A stretch of 7,223 nt of DNA. It comes from an uncultured Rhodospirillales bacterium. GTDB taxonomy: Bacteria; Pseudomonadota; Alphaproteobacteria; CALMVH01. The DNA is taken from NCBI GenBank assembly GCA_937873165.1, contig CALMVH010000221.1, forward strand, positions 1 through 7,223, written 5' to 3'. Shown one piece after another: positions 1-6,949 of this stretch (the first letter of the stretch is position 1; each line of letters starts with the position of its first letter). The notes under the pieces are model-generated. The model worked only from the letters and a program-made list of their open reading frames with translations. It was not told the origin of the DNA and did no database searches. A program made the position numbers and the translations under genes.

Positions 1-1351
1 AATATCTGTTGGCCTCGAACGCATGCTCCATCGCGGATTGCCAGTGGCTCCGGTACGCGGCGGCAAGGCGGTGCGCGGGCGACCATCCGCTTTCTAGCGC
101 AGGTTCGACGCAGTTCAGGTACATACGTTCGTCGCGGCCCTGATCGTCCAACCGCCCACGCGCCTCCAGCCCGGACCGCGCCATGGCCACCATGTGGCGG
201 GCGAGGTCCAGCAGCCTTGCATTGGCCAGCCCCTGATGCGCCGCGGCGATCCGCAAGCCAGGCAGGTCGGCGACGGATATCGATCCTGCCAGGTCGGAGG
301 CGCGAGACAACGCGCCCGGATCGTAGAACAATCCCGTCCACAGGGCCGCCACCGCGAGGATTTGCGAAGGCAGGCCGACGTCGGCCCCGCGCATTTCGAG
401 GTAACGCTTCAGCCGCACATCGGTGAACACGGTGGTGATGTGCTCGGCCCAGTCGGTCATGGTTGGCCGTTCACCGGGCAGCGCTGGTAATCGTGCCGCC
501 ATGAAGTCATGGAACGAACATCCCGCCGCATCGATGTAGCCTCCGTTCCGCCTGACGAAATACATCGGCACGTCCAGCGCGTGATCGACGAACCGTTCGA
601 AACCGAAATCAGCCTCAAACGCGATGGGCAGGCTGCCGGTGCGCGCGGGATCGACGTCCAGCCATACTGCCGCACGTTCGTCGATGCTGGATGCGGGAAT
701 ACCTTCGGCAAAGGGCGAGTTTGCGAACAAGGCAGTGGCGACCGGCTGCAGCTTCAGCCCGACGCGCAGCTTCGTCACCATGTCGTTTTCGGACGTGAAG
801 TCCAGGTTCACCTGCGCCGTGCAGGTACGGGCCATCATGTCGAGGCCGCGGCGGCCGACCTGCGGCATGTAGCGCCGCATGATGGCGTAGCGCTCCTTGG
901 GCACGACCGGGATATCCTCCCGCCGCGCGGTCGGATGGTAGCCAAGGCCGAGAAAGCCGAAGCCCAGTTCCGCGGCGACCTGGTTGGCCTCCAACAGATG
1001 CCTGTCCAGTTCGCGGGCAACCTCGTGCACCGTTTCGAGGGCGGCCCCGCTGAGTTCCACCTGCCCCCCGGGTTCGAGCGAGATGACCTCGCCGCCGCGG
1101 TGCAAACCGATCAAACGCGTGCCTTCGCGAGTTTCCTCCCAGCCGAATCGACGCATGCCGTCTAGAAACGCCTCGATACCATGGGGACCATCGAAGGGGA
1201 CCGGTTTCAACGTGTCCAGGTCGAAGGGAAACTTTTCGTGTTCAACGCCGATGCGTTCGCTTCCCGGGGCCTTGGCGCCGCCGGCAAGGTATGCCGCCAT
1301 CTGTGTGCGCGATGTAACAGGCTCCTGTCCGGCGTCCTGCTTCGTCGACAT
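1..1351 (-). CDS. gshA: Glutamate-cysteine ligase, plant-type GshA (C-terminus cut by window edge)
   Basis: Catalyses the ATP-dependent joining of L-glutamate and L-cysteine, the first and committed step of cytoplasmic glutathione synthesis. The minus-strand frame is open from ATG 1351 to the left edge, giving 450 full codons. Family signatures read directly are RIGVEHEKFPF (residues 33-43, the glutamate/metal-site region of the GCS2 plant-type family), GGQVELSGAALETVHE near residue 95, RTCTAQVNLDF near residue 175 followed by LQPVATALFANSPF, and LDVPMYFVRR and VRLKRYLEMRGAD further on. The family is usually about 450-460 residues and the frame ends near the expected terminus (MEHAFEANRY), so only a few residues are missing. 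The ATG shares its A with the upstream rsmE stop (TGATG), so translational coupling is likely. This differs from the enterobacterial-type GshA. I see no internal lesion. Family assignment is firm; the exact C-terminus is unseen. Confidence 0.93.
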   Translation of the reverse strand, partial: MSTKQDAGQEPVTSRTQMAAYLAGGAKAPGSERIGVEHEKFPFDLDTLKPVPFDGPHGIEAFLDGMRRFGWEETREGTRLIGLHRGGEVISLEPGGQVELSGAALETVHEVARELDRHLLEANQVAAELGFGFLGLGYHPTARREDIPVVPKERYAIMRRYMPQVGRRGLDMMARTCTAQVNLDFTSENDMVTKLRVGLKLQPVATALFANSPFAEGIPASSIDERAAVWLDVDPARTGSLPIAFEADFGFERFVDHALDVPMYFVRRNGGYIDAAGCSFHDFMAARLPALPGERPTMTDWAEHITTVFTDVRLKRYLEMRGADVGLPSQILAVAALWTGLFYDPGALSRASDLAGSISVADLPGLRIAAAHQGLANARLLDLARHMVAMARSGLEARGRLDDQGRDERMYLNCVEPALESGWSPAHRLAAAYRSHWQSAMEHAFEANRY

Positions 1352-2106
1352 CAGGCTTCCCCTTGCGTATCGGGTCGCGACTGCCAGTCGCCTTCGATGG
1401 CCTGCCAGCAGGCCAAGGCCGCAATGGCCGCCGTCTCCGCCCGCAGGATGCGTGGTCCCAGCGAAACCGGAACCACAAACGGCAGGGACCGAAGGCGCGC
1501 AAACTCCACAGGGGAAAACCCTCCCTCGGGACCGATCAGGACGGCGCCCCTTCCCGGCTTGCTCGCCCGGTGCAGGGGAAGCGCGGCACCCGCTTCGGCG
1601 CAGAGGTATAATGCATCGGCCTGGTTCCAGCCTTCCAGGATCCGGACAAGCTTCTCGGGTTCGTCCACCCGGGGCAGTTCCACGCGGCCGCATTGTTCCG
1701 CGGCCTCGCGCACAGTCTCGCGCAGACGGCGGACATTAACGCGATCGCCCTGCGTGCGATCCGTCAAGACCGGCCGCAACCGGGTTACTCCCAGTTCGGT
1801 CGCTTTCTCCACCAGGAAGTCGAATCGCGCGCTTTTGATCGGCGCGAAGAGCAAGGTCAGCTCACCCAGCGGCTCCAGAATCTGGGATTGGGATGTTACC
1901 ACCGCGACGGCGGATTTCTTTTCAAGCCTCAATTCCGCCAAGAAACCGCCGTTCACGCCATCGAACAACCCCAGGATGGCGCCGGTCGCCAATCTTTGCA
2001 CGGTCTTCAACTGGTGGAATTGAGCTTCCGTCAACGCGATGACTTCGCCAACGGCTAGCGGCTGATCGACGTACAAGCGGGTTCTGGATGATGGGAATTC
2101 GGGCAT
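1351..2106 (-). CDS. rsmE: 16S rRNA (uracil-1498-N3)-methyltransferase RsmE
   Basis: Methylates N3 of U1498 in helix 44 of 16S rRNA using S-adenosylmethionine, on the assembled 30S subunit. The product is about 251 residues, normal for this SPOUT-fold family. An N-terminal PUA-like part (RTRLYVDQPLAVGEVIALTE, then a degenerate LKTVQRLATG in place of the usual LRxVxRxxxGD) precedes the catalytic domain. That domain shows FLVEKATELGV (about 97-107), EQCGRVELP (about 137), the SAM-binding loop LIGPEGGFSPVE (about 190) and LGPRILRAETAAIAAL (about 216), which forms the trefoil knot. I chose ATG 2106 (MPEFPSSRTRLYV). An in-frame TTG at 2115 would add three residues, and neither start has a clear Shine-Dalgarno. 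It is the first gene of the leftward rsmE-gshA unit and diverges from otsA. The lack of any gap before gshA suggests one transcript. Confidence 0.95.
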   Translation of the reverse strand: MPEFPSSRTRLYVDQPLAVGEVIALTEAQFHQLKTVQRLATGAILGLFDGVNGGFLAELRLEKKSAVAVVTSQSQILEPLGELTLLFAPIKSARFDFLVEKATELGVTRLRPVLTDRTQGDRVNVRRLRETVREAAEQCGRVELPRVDEPEKLVRILEGWNQADALYLCAEAGAALPLHRASKPGRGAVLIGPEGGFSPVEFARLRSLPFVVPVSLGPRILRAETAAIAALACWQAIEGDWQSRPDTQGEA

Positions 2107-2125
2107 GGGGTGCAAGCGTTAGAAT

Positions 2126-2160
2126 GGAACCCGGTACAGGACCCGTTTACCGGGAACCCG
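2126..2160. repeat. Three degenerate GGAACCCG repeats overlaid by an inverted repeat
   Basis: Seen in the sequence: GGAACCCG at 2126-2133, the shortened copy GGACCCG at 2139-2145, and a perfect second GGAACCCG at 2153-2160, with starts 13 and 14 bp apart. A perfect 7-bp inverted repeat, CCCGGTA at 2130-2136 and TACCGGG at 2148-2154 with an 11-bp spacer, overlaps them. The cluster sits in the divergent rsmE/otsA intergenic region just upstream of, and overlapping, the candidate otsA promoter. It could be an operator or a set of duplicated -35-like elements. The binding factor is unknown. Confidence 0.5.
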
Positions 2161-2177
2161 TTTTCGCGCACATTGTT
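2153..2177 (+). promoter_or_regulatory. Candidate EcfG (general stress sigma factor) promoter for otsA
   Basis: GGAAC at 2153-2157, then 16 bases, then TGTT at 2174-2177. The alphaproteobacterial EcfG/RpoE2 consensus is GGAAC-N16-17-CGTT, so the -35 box and spacing match exactly and the -10 box differs at one base. The predicted start of transcription would fall near 2184, giving a leader of about 40 bases before the otsA ATG. Trehalose-synthesis genes are established members of EcfG regulons in several alphaproteobacteria, which supports the assignment. Short motifs of this kind can occur by chance, so this is a candidate only. Confidence 0.45.
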
Positions 2178-2210
2178 CTGCGAAGCATAGTCCCTGTGGG
2201 CAATCGGTGC

Positions 2211-2215
2211 GAGGA
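2211..2215 (+). promoter_or_regulatory. Shine-Dalgarno sequence of otsA
   Basis: GAGGA lies 8 bases before ATG 2224 and fixes that start. A second ATG at 2219 is out of frame and too close to the Shine-Dalgarno to compete well. Confidence 0.7.
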
Positions 2216-2223
2216 CGAATGTC

Positions 2224-3626
2224 ATGGACCTGATCGTTGTTTCCAACCGGGTCTCCTCGCTGGCTGACAAGACCAACGCCGCCGGCGGTCTGGCGGCAGC
2301 CTTGTTCTCCGGGATGCAGAAAAGCGGCGGCACCTGGTTCGGGTGGAGCGGCAAGACCGTGACCGACACCCCGGGACCGGCAACCGTGACCGCTTCCGGG
2401 CCCGCCAAGCTGGCGACGATCGACTATCGCGAGTCCGATTTTTCCGACTTCTATAACGGCATGTCGAACGGCACGCTGTGGCCCATCATGCACAACCGCG
2501 TCGACCTGATGGTCTACGACCGGGTGTACCGCGAGAAGTACGAGAGTATAAACCGGCAGGTCGCCGAGGAAGTCGCAAAGCTGGTCAGGGAAGACAGCCT
2601 GATCTGGATCCACGACTACCACTTCCTGATGGTCGGCACCTACCTGAAGCAGCTGGGAATCAAGCAACCGATCGGGTTTTTCCTGCACACGCCGTTCCCC
2701 GCCAGCTTTTCCATCGAATGCATTCCCCGGCATGCGGAATTGTTCGGCCATCTGCTGTCATACGATCTGCTGGGCTTCCAGACGCCAGGCGACCAGCGCA
2801 GCTTCCTGCGTTATGCCAACCGGTCGCTGTTCGTCACGCAGCTGGACGACGATACCGTGCGTTCGGCGGCGGGCATCACCAGTCTCGGCTCGTTTCCCGT
2901 CGGCATCAATGTCGACGATTATGTTGCCATGGCCGCGGCGGCGCAGTCCGATCCGCAGGTCGCGAAACTACGGCAGACCATCGGCGAGGGCAGCACGATC
3001 ATCGGTGTGGACCGTCTGGACTACAGCAAGGGCCTGCCACAACGCTTCCGGGCCTACGAACGGCTGTGGCCGAAGTACCCGAGCGGCGCGAAAACGTAAC
3101 GTTCCTGCAGATCGCCCCGCTGACCCGATCGGACGTCAACGCGTATAAGAATCTACAGGACGAACTTGCCTCGCTGACAGGCCGGATCAACGGCCGGTTC
3201 GGAAACGCCTCGTGGCAGCCGATCCGCTATACCAATGAAAGCTATCCCTCGCCCGTGCTGTCCGGTTTTTATGGCAGCTGCGAGGTTTGCTACATCACGC
3301 CACTGCGCGACGGCATGAACCTGGTGTGCAAGGAGTTCGTCGCCTGTCAGCCCGAAAGCGATCCGGGCGTGCTGGTGCTTTCGCAGTTCGCGGGCGCGGC
3401 GGTGGAACTGGACACGGCGTTGATCGTCAACCCTTACGATACCGAAGAGGTGTCGAAGGCGCTGGAGCGCGCCCTTTCGATGTCGCTGGAGGAAAGACAG
3501 GACCGTTGGCGGGCCATGATGAAGGTGCTACGCGTCAACGACGTGACGGCGTGGTTCGATGGTTTCGTTTCCGCCCTGCAGACGCCGCCGCGCAAAAGAC
3601 ACTGGTACCAACGTTTGAAACACTGA
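2224..3626 (+). pseudogene. otsA: Alpha,alpha-trehalose-phosphate synthase (UDP-forming) OtsA, interrupted by one frameshift
   Basis: An intact enzyme joins UDP-glucose and glucose-6-phosphate into trehalose-6-phosphate (GT20 family, two Rossmann domains, cytoplasmic). Seen in the first frame: VVSNRV with the substrate arginine R9, the GG loop at 21-22, TWFGWSG, WIHDYHFL with D131 (the E. coli D130 position), FFLHTPFPASF, FPVGINVDD and VDRLDYSKGL with R264 and K269. The frame then ends at a TAA at 3097-3099 (291 codons). The family sequence continues without a gap in the -1 frame from GAG 3081 (PERRENVTFLQIAP, then TPLRDGMNLVCKEF and GVLVLSQFAGAA) to the TGA at 3624-3626. Restoring one base in the CCC at 3078-3080 would give about 467 residues, close to E. 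coli OtsA (474). The predicted truncated product lacks most of the C-terminal Rossmann domain, including the nucleotide-sugar-binding DGMNLV region, and should be inactive. No other lesion is visible, so the change is recent or a sequencing error. glgE follows after 17 bases. Confidence 0.9.
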
Positions 3627-3643
3627 CCGGCACGATCAAACCC

Positions 3644-6600
3644 ATGAAACAGAAGCAAGCGCGTCCCGAACCCGTGTCGGCAACCTCCGTTCGGCTGTAT
3701 AACCTTTTCCCGCTGCTGACGGAAAACCTCACCGCTGCGGCGGCCCATTTCCCGCGCATCGCGGCCATGGGATTCGACTGGGTCTACATCAACCCCGTGC
3801 ACCGCACCGGCGGATCGCGCAGCCTGTACGCCGTCGCAAGCTATGACGAGATCGATCCACGTTTTGCGCCTGGCGAGGATTTGTCGCTGGAAACAAACAT
3901 TCCCCTCCTGACCGATCCCGCCCGCGAGGCGGGGGTGTGCGTCATGGTCGATCTGGTGATCAATCACACCGCCGACAGCCACCCCTTCACGACCGAAAAG
4001 CCGCACTGGTACCTGCGCGATGCCGATGGAAAGATCAGCGCGCCGTTCGCCATCGATCCCGCCGGCGGACCGGGCCAGGTCTGGGGTGATCTTGCCGAGC
4101 TGGACTTCGGCGGCTCCGGGCGCGAACAGATCGTCGCGTACTTCAGCGGCTATGTGAAACGGCTGGCAAAGCTGGGCGTTGCCGGCTTCCGCTGCGACGC
4201 CGCCTACAAGGTGCCGGGCGATGTATGGAACAGCCTGATCAACGCGGCGCGCGACGTGAACCCGAAAGCGGTGTTCGCGGCGGAAACGCTGGGATGCCGC
4301 CTGGACGAGATCGAGGCCCTGCGCGGTGTCGGCTTCGACTACTTCTTCAACAGCGCCAAATGGTGGGATCTGTCGACCGATTGGGCCGTCGAGCAGTACA
4401 ACCAGTTCCGCAACATGGGTCCTTCCATCGCCTTTCCCGAAAGCCACGACACCACGCGGGTCGCGGCTGACTTTGCATGGCTGCCGCCTGACCAGCAGGC
4501 AAGGCGCGCCGTCTTCGAGTACGCCAAGGCCGCCTGCTTCTCGAGCGGCGTCATGATGCCCATGGGATACGAGTACGGATTAACGAAGCCGCTGAGCGTA
4601 ACCGGCACCACCCCCGCCGACTGGACGCCCGACACCAAGACCTACGACCTTTCAGACGACATTCGCGCCATCAACCTGATGAAGGCCGCGGCACCCGCGC
4701 TGAATGTCGAGGGCCCGATGGAGTTCCAGCGCTTTGCGGACGGCGCGACGGCTTTCGCGCGTTTCGACCAGTCCCGCCAGTCGACCGTAGCCTTTGTCAC
4801 CAACATCTTCGACGCGTCCGTGTGGATCGAGCGCGAGGAGTTCTGCGACTGGCTGGGCGTATCGTCGGACGACCTGATCGAACTCACGCCCGGCCACAAC
4901 GAGGCTCCCGAATCAGCGCGGCGCGAGCTGAAGCCCTTTACCTACCTCGTCTATGAAACAGCGCCGGGGCAGGCCGACAGCCAGCCCTCCCAGTTGCCTG
5001 AAGCCACTCCCTCGCAGCCCAGCAAGGCATGGGTCCCACAGGCCCGGGTCGCGATCGAGCATATCTATCCCGAAATCGACGGCGGGCGGTTCCCTGCGAA
5101 GCGCGTGGTCGGCGACCGCCTGCGCATCGAGGCCGACATCCTGTCGGACGGGCACGACAAGATGGGTGCGGAGATCGTGTGGCACCAGGGCCGCCGCAAG
5201 GGCCGGGCCAAGATGCGCCCGTTCGACAACGACCGGTGGCGGGGCGACGTCATGCTCAGCCGCATCGGGCGGCTGTATTTCTCGATCGAGGGATGGATCG
5301 ACGCCTTCGAGACATGGCGCTACGACACAAGCCGCAAGTACGACGCGAAGCAGGCCGTTCACCTGGAACTGGGGGAAGGCCGCACGCTGCTGGAGACCGC
5401 AGCCAAAAGCGCCAGCGTTGTCGGGCGCGCGGCGTTGAACGCCATGCTGAAGGCCTTTGACCAGGCGGCATCGGACGACGACAAGGTGGCGCTGCTGTTC
5501 TCGTCGGAGGTCCGCCGCGACAACCTGACCCGCAGCACGCACGAGGTGGAGGTCACGGTGGACCGCGAACGCGCGGTGAATGCCGCGTGGTACGAGATGT
5601 TCCACCGCAGCCAGGGCACCGATCCCAATAAAAGCGCCACGTTCGACGATTGCATCGCTCGCCTGCCGTATGTGCGCGACCTGGGCTTCGACGTGGTTTA
5701 CCTGGTGCCGCATCACCCCATCGGCTTGAAGCACCGCAAGGGCCGCGACAATTCGGTGACGGCCGAACCCGGCGAACCCGGCAGCCCCTACGCCATTGGC
5801 GGCCCCATGGGGAACGGTAAAATGGGCGGTCACCTGGATGTGCACCCGGACCTTGGCACCTTGAGCGATTTCCGCCGCTTCGTGACCGCCACCCGTGAAC
5901 ACGGGATGGAGGTCGCCATCGACTTCGCCATCCAGTGCTCGATGGATCACCCTTGGGTCGTCGAGCATCCCGAGTGGTTCTACTGGCGCGCCGACGGCAC
6001 GATCAAGTACGCGGAAAACCCGCCGAAGAAGTACCAGGACATCGTCAACGTCAACTTCTTCGGGCCGCATTGGCAGGAGCTGTGGCACGCGCTGCGCGAC
6101 GTGGTGCTGTTCTGGGTCGAGCAGGGCGTGGATATCTTCCGCGTCGACAATCCGCACACCAAGCCCCTGCCCTTCTGGGAATGGATGATCCGCGAGGTGC
6201 AGGCGAAGCACCCGCAAACGATCTTCCTCGCCGAAGCGTTCACCAAGCCGAAGATGATGGCGGAACTGGCCAAGTGCGGATTTACGCAGTCCTACACTTA
6301 CTTTACGTGGCGCAATACGAAGGGCGAACTGACGCAATACCTGAACGACCTGACGAAGACCGAGCTGGCCGAGTATTACCGCGGCAACTTCTTCACCTCG
6401 ACGCCGGATATTCTCCCGACGTTCCTGCAATCGGGCAAGCGCTCCGCTTTCATGCTGCGGGCGGCGCTGGCGGCATTCCTGTCTGGCATATACGGCATCT
6501 ATAACGGGTTCGAGCTTTGCGAGGGCGAGGCCATACCCGGTAAGGAAGAGTACCTGCATTCCGAAAAATACCAGTACAAGGTCTGGGACTGGGACCGGCC

Positions 6601-6949
6601 GGGCAACATACGCAACTACGTCAAGCGGCTGAACGAGATCCGCCGCGCATGGCCGCAGTTACAACGCCCGTTGGGCCTGACGTTCCACGACGTGCCCGAC
6701 GACCGTGTCCTGTTCTTCAGCCGCACGCGTGCGGGACACTCCGGCGTGGTCTTCGTGGCGGTCATGCTGGACCCCGACGGGCATGCCGACATCAACATCG
6801 ACCTGCCTTTGGCCGCCGCGGGGGTGCACAGGTCGCCCGGCTTTACCATCCATGAGCCGATACAAGGCTGGGAGTACGCCTCCAGTCACGGATCGGTACA
6901 CATCGGCCTATCGCCGGACAACCCGGCCCAAGTATTCGGGGTGAGGTGA
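3644..6949 (+). CDS. glgE: Fusion protein: N-terminal GH13 alpha-amylase-type domain plus GlgE alpha-1,4-glucan:maltose-1-phosphate maltosyltransferase
   Basis: 1101 residues, against about 675 for stand-alone GlgE. Residues 15-440 form a GH13 domain with all four conserved regions: VMVDLVINHT (D103, H108), GFRCDAAYKV (R183, nucleophile D185), VFAAETLG (acid/base E214) and FPESHDTTR (H268, D269). Its precise activity is unknown to me. A Pro/Gln/Ser-rich linker (about 440-466) leads into GlgE, which transfers maltosyl units from maltose-1-phosphate to the non-reducing ends of alpha-1,4-glucan. GlgE marks are HPIGLKHRKGRDN (691-703), GSPYAIGG (713-720), AIDFAIQCSMDHPW (758-771), YAENPPKKYQDI with the phosphate-contacting N792, K795 and Y797, FRVDNPHTKP (nucleophile D835, N836), FLAEAF (acid/base E864) and TPDILP (D922). 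I chose ATG 3644: homology begins soon after it, and the same frame further upstream overlaps otsA. No clear Shine-Dalgarno is seen, so coupling to otsA translation is possible; GTG 3674 is an alternative. Similar long GlgE proteins are known in other alphaproteobacteria. Confidence 0.92.
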   Translation: MKQKQARPEPVSATSVRLYNLFPLLTENLTAAAAHFPRIAAMGFDWVYINPVHRTGGSRSLYAVASYDEIDPRFAPGEDLSLETNIPLLTDPAREAGVCVMVDLVINHTADSHPFTTEKPHWYLRDADGKISAPFAIDPAGGPGQVWGDLAELDFGGSGREQIVAYFSGYVKRLAKLGVAGFRCDAAYKVPGDVWNSLINAARDVNPKAVFAAETLGCRLDEIEALRGVGFDYFFNSAKWWDLSTDWAVEQYNQFRNMGPSIAFPESHDTTRVAADFAWLPPDQQARRAVFEYAKAACFSSGVMMPMGYEYGLTKPLSVTGTTPADWTPDTKTYDLSDDIRAINLMKAAAPALNVEGPMEFQRFADGATAFARFDQSRQSTVAFVTNIFDASVWIEREEFCDWLGVSSDDLIELTPGHNEAPESARRELKPFTYLVYETAPGQADSQPSQLPEATPSQPSKAWVPQARVAIEHIYPEIDGGRFPAKRVVGDRLRIEADILSDGHDKMGAEIVWHQGRRKGRAKMRPFDNDRWRGDVMLSRIGRLYFSIEGWIDAFETWRYDTSRKYDAKQAVHLELGEGRTLLETAAKSASVVGRAALNAMLKAFDQAASDDDKVALLFSSEVRRDNLTRSTHEVEVTVDRERAVNAAWYEMFHRSQGTDPNKSATFDDCIARLPYVRDLGFDVVYLVPHHPIGLKHRKGRDNSVTAEPGEPGSPYAIGGPMGNGKMGGHLDVHPDLGTLSDFRRFVTATREHGMEVAIDFAIQCSMDHPWVVEHPEWFYWRADGTIKYAENPPKKYQDIVNVNFFGPHWQELWHALRDVVLFWVEQGVDIFRVDNPHTKPLPFWEWMIREVQAKHPQTIFLAEAFTKPKMMAELAKCGFTQSYTYFTWRNTKGELTQYLNDLTKTELAEYYRGNFFTSTPDILPTFLQSGKRSAFMLRAALAAFLSGIYGIYNGFELCEGEAIPGKEEYLHSEKYQYKVWDWDRPGNIRNYVKRLNEIRRAWPQLQRPLGLTFHDVPDDRVLFFSRTRAGHSGVVFVAVMLDPDGHADINIDLPLAAAGVHRSPGFTIHEPIQGWEYASSHGSVHIGLSPDNPAQVFGVR

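Noticed and set aside
509..2023. Plus-strand open frames opposite gshA and rsmE (509-1165, 984-1739, 1181-2023)
   Set aside because: The minus strand here encodes unmistakable GshA and RsmE. The plus-strand translations are low-complexity and lack domains.
2163..2191. Sigma-70 type promoter (TTCGCG with CATAGT at a 17-bp spacing) for otsA
   Set aside because: The -35 box is a poor match to TTGACA. The overlapping EcfG-type pair is a better fit to a known consensus.
3087..3099. Programmed -1 frameshifting at the A4 run (GCG AAA ACG TAA) as an explanation for the split otsA
   Set aside because: The run does not form an X-XXY-YYZ slippery heptamer for a -1 move: AAA would re-pair on GAA and ACG on AAC. 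Homology also places the shift upstream, at 3078-3080, where no slippery site exists, and otsA is not known to use recoding.
3287..3643. Upstream extension of the glgE frame to an ATG at 3287
   Set aside because: The extra 119 codons overlap the real C-terminal half of otsA in another frame and have no GH13 homology. The domain begins shortly after ATG 3644.
3434..4447. Minus-strand open frame of 337 codons across the otsA end and the GH13 domain
   Set aside because: It is antisense to two genes with clear motifs, has no family signature, and is explained by high-GC codon structure.
4913..6559. Long minus-strand open frame of 548 codons opposite glgE
   Set aside because: It lies wholly antisense to a strongly supported GlgE gene. 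Its translation is Arg/Val/Gln/His-rich with no recognisable motif, as is common opposite high-GC genes.
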